Positions 61,617 to 64,000 of a DNA stretch of 64,000 bases are shown here, piece by piece. The DNA lies in the NCBI GenBank assembly GCA_020025175.1, contig JAHHSM010000001.1, positions 26,114 to 90,113 on the forward strand. The letters run 5' to 3'. The notes beneath the pieces were generated by a model. The model was not told the DNA's origin and searched no databases. It was given only the letters and a program-made list of their open reading frames with translations. Source of the DNA: Oscillospiraceae bacterium (GTDB lineage: Bacteria; Bacillota; Clostridia; Oscillospirales; Oscillospiraceae). Position 1 is the first letter of the stretch. Each line of letters starts with the position of its first letter. A program made the translations under genes and the position numbers.

Positions 61617-63830
61617 ATGAACAGGATCAGACGCATTGTGGCTATGGTGGTGACGGCGGCAATGAGCCTTTCGCTGATATGTACGGCAGCGATGGCAGAT
61701 CAGCCGGACACAACGATTACGTTGAATCAAAAGACAGTGTATCTGGCAGTGGGAGAAACGGTGCAGCTCATTCCCAAGGTCAGCGACGGACAGAGCGTAA
61801 ACTGGGCAAGCCTGACAACATCCGTTGTTCAGGTGGATGCGCAGGGAAATATTACGGGACTTTCCGAGGGAAAAGCAACGGTGAAGGCGACTGCTGTAGA
61901 TGGAAGCGCGTCTGCCAATTGCAGTGTGATCGTTTATATGGCATTTCCATCCTACTCCATGCGTGAGGGAGATGTGCTGACACTGGGAACAGAGCTTCAA
62001 AACGGTGTGTGGCAGTCGGCCGACTCCGGCATTGCATCTGTGGATGAGAATGGAAACGTTACAGCCAACAGCTTTGGAAGAACCTATATTACTGTAAAGG
62101 AAACCGGCTCCGGAAGAAGTCAATCCTTCTCCATTACTGTAGGCGGTCATGTGGGGATTGATATTTCTTCCTGGAATAATACGATCAACTGGCAAGCACT
62201 GAAGGATCAGGGAATTGAGTTTGTAATGATTCGCGCCGGCTACGGTTGGGAACATACGGATAAACGGTTCATTCAAAACATCGAGGGTGCCATTGCCAAT
62301 GGCATGCCTGTCGGCATCTATTTTTACAGTTATGCGGAAACCGCGGAGAAGGCACAGGTAGAGGCGGATTACTGCATCAAGCTGCTGGAGCCGTATCGTG
62401 AGCATATTGTGCTTCCTGTGGCTTATGATTTGGAAGAGTATAACAATATGAGCGGTGCACAGCTGACAGATGTGGCAGAGGTATTTTGCGGCGCACTGCA
62501 AAATGCCGGCTATCATACCATGGTGTATGCCAACAGTCAGTTTTTGCCGAAGATGGATTTGGACAAGCTCAGCTCCATGGGAATTGATTACTGGTATGCC
62601 TGGTATCAGACAGTTCCGGATTTGAGCAAGGTACGTCATATTGTTAAAAAGGATGTAAAGCCAAACATTTGGCAGTATAGCGATTCCTGTGTGGTACAGG
62701 GTGCCTTGGCATCGGGAAGAACAGATATCAATGTGATGTATATGCCGGAGTATCTTGATATCAGCGCGCCCCCTGTGAAGGTGCGCACGTCACCGACCGG
62801 TGCACAGATCAGCTGGGGCGGCAGTACATATGCAGATTCGTATACCGTCCATAAAAAGACGGTGGAAGGCACCGATGAGGTGCTGGGCACTTATAAGGGT
62901 ACTGTGCACAGCTGTACAGATAAAAAGTATGTACCCGGAACAGGCTATTATGTGACTATGAAAATCACAGATCCTTTGGATAGCCGCTATCAGCAAACAT
63001 ATACATCAGAAGCGATTTATCCGCAGGCACCTGAAATTGTGAAATACGATGTAAGAGTAACAGCAGGAGAAGGCGGAACTGTTTCAGGCAGTGGTTCCTA
63101 TGCAGCGGGCAAAAGCGCAGTGGTGAAAGCTGCGCCGTCCGAGGGCTACAGCTTCGAGGGCTGGTTTGACGGCAACGGGAAAAAGCAATCTGCACAGGCG
63201 ACATATACCTTTACCGTGACAGAAGCTGTTACACTGCAGGCGCGCTTCAGCAAAATTGAAAAGCCTGTCACATCAAGCGGATTTGAAGATGTGCCGGATG
63301 ATGCATGGTACGCAGAAGCTGTGCAGTATGTGGTGGATAACGGACTGTTTTCCGGTACATCGGATACAATTTTTGCGCCGCAGGTGACGATGGATCGCGC
63401 TATGCTGGTCACAGTATTGTATCGGCAGGCAGGTTCTCCGGAGGCAAGCAACCGCAATAAGTTTGTGGATGTTTCCAAAGACGCATGGTATGCACGGGCA
63501 GTGACCTGGGCATATAACAAGGGCATTGTCACCGGAACGGGTGAGAAAACATTTTCACCCACAATGGCACTCAGCCGCGAGCAAATGGCAACAATCCTGA
63601 TGCGTTATTCAGAGATTATGGGCATGGAGGTTCCTGTTATAGCAGAAGGAGATCTCGGTGCGTATGCAGATACCACGGAAATTTCCGAGTATGCGGTGAA
63701 GAGCATGGAGTGGGCAGTATCCACCCAGCTGATCACTGGTGCAAACCAAAAATTGATGCCCAAGGATGGGGCAACACGCGCACAGTGTGCGACGATTCTG
63801 ATGCGCTGGCTGGAAAGCGCTGAACCGTAA
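61617..63830 (+). CDS. Exported GH25 lysozyme with Big2-like, InlB-B-repeat-like and triple SLH domains
   Basis: 737 residues. Signal peptide (RIVAMVVTAAMSLSLICTAAMA); two Big2-like segments (about 25-180: LAVGETVQLIPKV, ITGLSEGKATVKA); GH25 muramidase (about 181-380: HVGIDISSWN, MIRAGYGW, VAYDLEEYNN, with the D-x-E catalytic pair); a fibronectin-like segment (about 385-470); an InlB B-repeat-like segment (VTAGEGGTVSGSGSYAAGK...FEGWFDGNGKK); three SLH repeats from about 555 (EDVPDDAWYAEAVQYV, VDVSKDAWYARAVTW). It would cut peptidoglycan at the cell surface. Confidence 0.93.
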   Translation: MNRIRRIVAMVVTAAMSLSLICTAAMADQPDTTITLNQKTVYLAVGETVQLIPKVSDGQSVNWASLTTSVVQVDAQGNITGLSEGKATVKATAVDGSASANCSVIVYMAFPSYSMREGDVLTLGTELQNGVWQSADSGIASVDENGNVTANSFGRTYITVKETGSGRSQSFSITVGGHVGIDISSWNNTINWQALKDQGIEFVMIRAGYGWEHTDKRFIQNIEGAIANGMPVGIYFYSYAETAEKAQVEADYCIKLLEPYREHIVLPVAYDLEEYNNMSGAQLTDVAEVFCGALQNAGYHTMVYANSQFLPKMDLDKLSSMGIDYWYAWYQTVPDLSKVRHIVKKDVKPNIWQYSDSCVVQGALASGRTDINVMYMPEYLDISAPPVKVRTSPTGAQISWGGSTYADSYTVHKKTVEGTDEVLGTYKGTVHSCTDKKYVPGTGYYVTMKITDPLDSRYQQTYTSEAIYPQAPEIVKYDVRVTAGEGGTVSGSGSYAAGKSAVVKAAPSEGYSFEGWFDGNGKKQSAQATYTFTVTEAVTLQARFSKIEKPVTSSGFEDVPDDAWYAEAVQYVVDNGLFSGTSDTIFAPQVTMDRAMLVTVLYRQAGSPEASNRNKFVDVSKDAWYARAVTWAYNKGIVTGTGEKTFSPTMALSREQMATILMRYSEIMGMEVPVIAEGDLGAYADTTEISEYAVKSMEWAVSTQLITGANQKLMPKDGATRAQCATILMRWLESAEP

Positions 63831-63840
63831 AAATGAAGAA

Positions 63841-63874
63841 AACAGGCGATACTGCATCTGCAGTATCGCCTGTT
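63841..63874. terminator. Bidirectional terminator after the GH25 gene
   Basis: 16-bp perfect stem (63841-63856/63859-63874), followed by ATTTTATTATTTT on the plus strand and TTTTC on the minus strand. Confidence 0.88.
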
Positions 63875-63904
63875 ATTTTATTATTTTATCGATGAAAAAA
63901 TGGG

Positions 63905-64000
63905 TTACACAAGGTCGATTGCATTAGACCAGCATTCTGATATGATTTTTTTCACGAAATCAAGATCTTCTGGTCTGGGATCTTCATGATAATCCACAAG
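63905..64000 (-). CDS. C-terminal end of an unidentified protein (truncated by window edge)
   Basis: On the minus strand the frame is open from the window edge to TAA at 63905-63907, encoding 31 residues that look like a real C-terminus (DPRPEDLDFVKKIISECW, ending NAIDLV). A bidirectional terminator lies just beyond it. Too short to assign. Confidence 0.5.
   Translation of the reverse strand, partial: LVDYHEDPRPEDLDFVKKIISECWSNAIDLV

Overview
The window reads as a chromosomal segment of a motile, Gram-positive, anaerobic member of the Clostridia (Bacillota), most likely near the Oscillospirales/Ruminococcaceae. This rests on four things. The flagellar and chemotaxis genes are in Bacillota style (FlhB/FlhA, sigma-28, CheC, CheD, CheV). 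There is a SpoVAC-type sporulation protein. Two exported proteins carry triple S-layer-homology (SLH) domains. Shine-Dalgarno sites are strong AGGAGG type and many promoters are TTGNNN-17-TATAAT. The species assignment is inference. I see no prophage, insertion sequence, CRISPR array or rRNA; one tRNA (Gly-GCC) is present.

Layout. 1-8.6 kb: the 3' end of a flagellar/chemotaxis operon on the + strand (flhB', flhA, fliA, two FlgG-like rod/hook proteins, cheC, cheD, cheV, an EAL-HDOD protein). Starts and stops overlap or nearly do. 8.7-15.3 kb: an FAD oxidoreductase, a split TSUP permease, a DUF1540 Cys-rich protein, a class-III aminotransferase homologue that has lost its PLP lysine, and mgtE behind an M-box Mg2+ riboswitch. 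15.3-24.6 kb: housekeeping and DNA-repair genes on + (pyrE, radC, ybaK, uvrA, a small membrane protein, recD2, comF, mreB/mbl). 24.7-29.5 kb: - strand recR, rpe, ilvA and an anchored 5'-nucleotidase. 29.6-36.5 kb: divergent + strand topoisomerase IIA pair with a small membrane gene between the subunits, then yitT, a lipoprotein and tRNA-Gly.

36.5-45.6 kb is a sugar or polyol catabolic island. A divergent AraB-like FGGY kinase faces a binding protein / ATPase / two-permease ABC importer, which is followed by an AllA-like cupin and DhaK plus DhaL. No isomerase, aldolase, dehydrogenase or DhaM is present, so the substrate cannot be read off. 45.7-49.4 kb: a MarR regulator with a palindromic operator over its promoter, divergent from a membrane subunit plus FrdA/SdhA-like and FrdB/SdhB-like genes. 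The flavoprotein lacks the histidine that normally holds FAD covalently. 49.4-52.9 kb: a compact run with a radical SAM protein, mutY, a histidine phosphatase and a PflA/PflX-like radical SAM protein.

52.9-64 kb: two large SLH exoproteins (phosphodiester glycosidase; GH25 lysozyme) flank hemW, a lone spoVAC, a CbxX/SpoVK-type AAA ATPase, an apbE-NusG-II-Gx-transporter operon (resembling part of extracellular electron-transfer loci) and an unknown multi-span membrane protein. The most unusual items are the Lys-less aminotransferase, the His-less fumarate-reductase-type flavoprotein under MarR control, and the AllA/DhaKL sugar island.
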